Source: Spirosoma radiotolerans
Lineage (GTDB): Bacteria > Bacteroidota > Bacteroidia > Cytophagales > Spirosomataceae
Length of the DNA stretch: 64,000 bases
Assembly (NCBI RefSeq): GCF_000974425.1
Contig: NZ_CP010429.1
Coordinates: forward strand, 3,038,001 to 3,102,000
Direction of reading: 5' to 3'
The notes under the pieces were generated by a model. It saw only the letters and a list, made by a program, of their open reading frames with translations. It was not told where the DNA came from and ran no database searches. Numbering within the stretch: position 1 is the first letter of the stretch; every line of letters begins with the position of its first letter. The translations under genes were made by a program, and so were the position numbers. Below, in pieces: positions 63,430-64,000 of this stretch.

Positions 63430-64000
63430 TCAGTTAAGGTTTCGTCCTTTCCAACTGTATCCTTTTCCCTGAGCGGCTAACCCAAAGAAAAGTACATATA
63501 GCGGGTATACTAACTGGGTCAGCGGGATTACCCATACCGACGATTTTTTTTGTAAAAAAACAAGAATCTGTCGTAAAAACAAAAACTCTGGCAGAAGCTT
63601 CAGCCCTATAACGGCCAGTGTTGCATTTCCGTTTAAAAAACCGAGCAACCAGCCCCCAACGGCCACCATCGGCGCGGCATTACTCAGAAAAACAAACACC
63701 GCCAGAACTGACGGCAAATAGCTCTTGTAGGCCCGCCATTTACTCGCCCATCGTTTGCGCTGGTTGTAAAAACCCCGCCAGGACTGATGTGCATTCGTTT
63801 GGACAACGGCCAACGGACTTTTCAAAAAATGGACCCCGGCTGGATACTTTACGGCAATCTTGTGCATCAGCAACTCATCATCGCCCGAAGCCAGGTGATC
63901 AACTCCGGCGAATCCATCTACTTCGGCAAAGACCCGCTTTTCATAACAAAGGTTGGCTCCGTTGCACATCGTTGGCACACCCAGGGCCATGGTACAGGCT
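63430..64000 (-). CDS. glycosyltransferase, C-terminal part (5' end beyond window)
   Basis: The frame is open to the right edge, so the start is missing. NGANLCYEKRVFAEVDGFAG, ASGDDELLMHKIAVKYPAGV (catalytic Asp) and YNQRKRWASKWRAY (Q-x-x-R-W) identify a GT2 enzyme of the processive type. Three membrane helices close the protein (about 95-175 of the visible part). It lies 92 bp upstream of the deacetylase on the same strand, giving the order GT, deacetylase, GT, tatD. Confidence 0.85.
   Translation of the reverse strand, partial: ACTMALGVPTMCNGANLCYEKRVFAEVDGFAGVDHLASGDDELLMHKIAVKYPAGVHFLKSPLAVVQTNAHQSWRGFYNQRKRWASKWRAYKSYLPSVLAVFVFLSNAAPMVAVGGWLLGFLNGNATLAVIGLKLLPEFLFLRQILVFLQKKSSVWVIPLTQLVYPLYVLFFGLAAQGKGYSWKGRNLN

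Overview
The window looks like a piece of chromosome from a Cytophagales (Bacteroidota) soil or plant-surface bacterium of the Spirosoma type. This rests on ordinary single-copy housekeeping genes, promoters of the Bacteroidota TAnnTTTG type, few Shine-Dalgarno sequences, and several families typical of the group: DUF4142, DUF4105, a Wzi-like protein, a NuiA-type inhibitor, a CheB-CheR-PAS fusion, and separate GyrA and ParC-like subunits. No complete insertion sequence, prophage or CRISPR array is visible. I assign the genus by impression only.

Layout. 0-6 kb: an LpoA-like envelope protein (cut by the left edge), hemL, a glycosyltransferase, a small membrane protein, a 51-residue basic protein and hisS. 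6-9.3 kb: an HPr-kinase-like orphan, two exported proteins and a RES/Xre toxin-antitoxin pair. 9.6-13.7 kb: gyrA and a TPR protein. 13.7-17.4 kb: a gene-poor, AT-rich region holding only an Xre-type regulator and dapD. It also has three DnaA-box-like 9-mers, an 85-bp tandem duplication, three clustered dyads and twelve TTAGYA motifs in front of gapA. 17.4-30 kb: gapA, a tonB-folC-trmB operon, an ethylene-receptor-like histidine kinase with its response regulator, menD, a TPR lipoprotein and a CheB-CheR-PAS protein. 30-38 kb: nitrite/sulfite reductase with the siroheme methyltransferase, an aldo/keto reductase, a DUF4153-like membrane protein, a broken DUF4926 gene and dnaK. 38.6-44 kb: a DUF2568 protein, a DUF937 protein, a NuiA-like inhibitor and the thrS-infC-rpmI-rplT translation cluster. 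44-54 kb: a TPR lipoprotein, an RlmI-like methyltransferase, EVE, DinB, Wzi, CAP and SanA-like proteins, a VOC protein and a ParC-like subunit. 54-64 kb: a 2-hydroxyacid dehydrogenase, an acetylxylan-esterase-like enzyme, DUF4105, rsmI, a pterin dehydratase, two tRNA-Ser genes plus a decayed third, asparaginase, TatD, and a glycosyltransferase/deacetylase/glycosyltransferase cluster that runs off the right edge.

How genes fit together. cobA makes the siroheme precursor used by the reductase just upstream. The ethylene-type sensor overlaps its receiver protein. tonB, folC and trmB are tightly packed. The surface-polysaccharide genes at the right end overlap. 

The two observations I rate highest are (i) the sensor kinase at 21.7 kb, whose three-helix membrane domain keeps every ethylene/copper residue of plant ETR1 at the exact spacing, and (ii) a set of long, near-perfect palindromes that abut or overlap gene ends, several of them built from degenerate 7-bp (or 4-bp) units.
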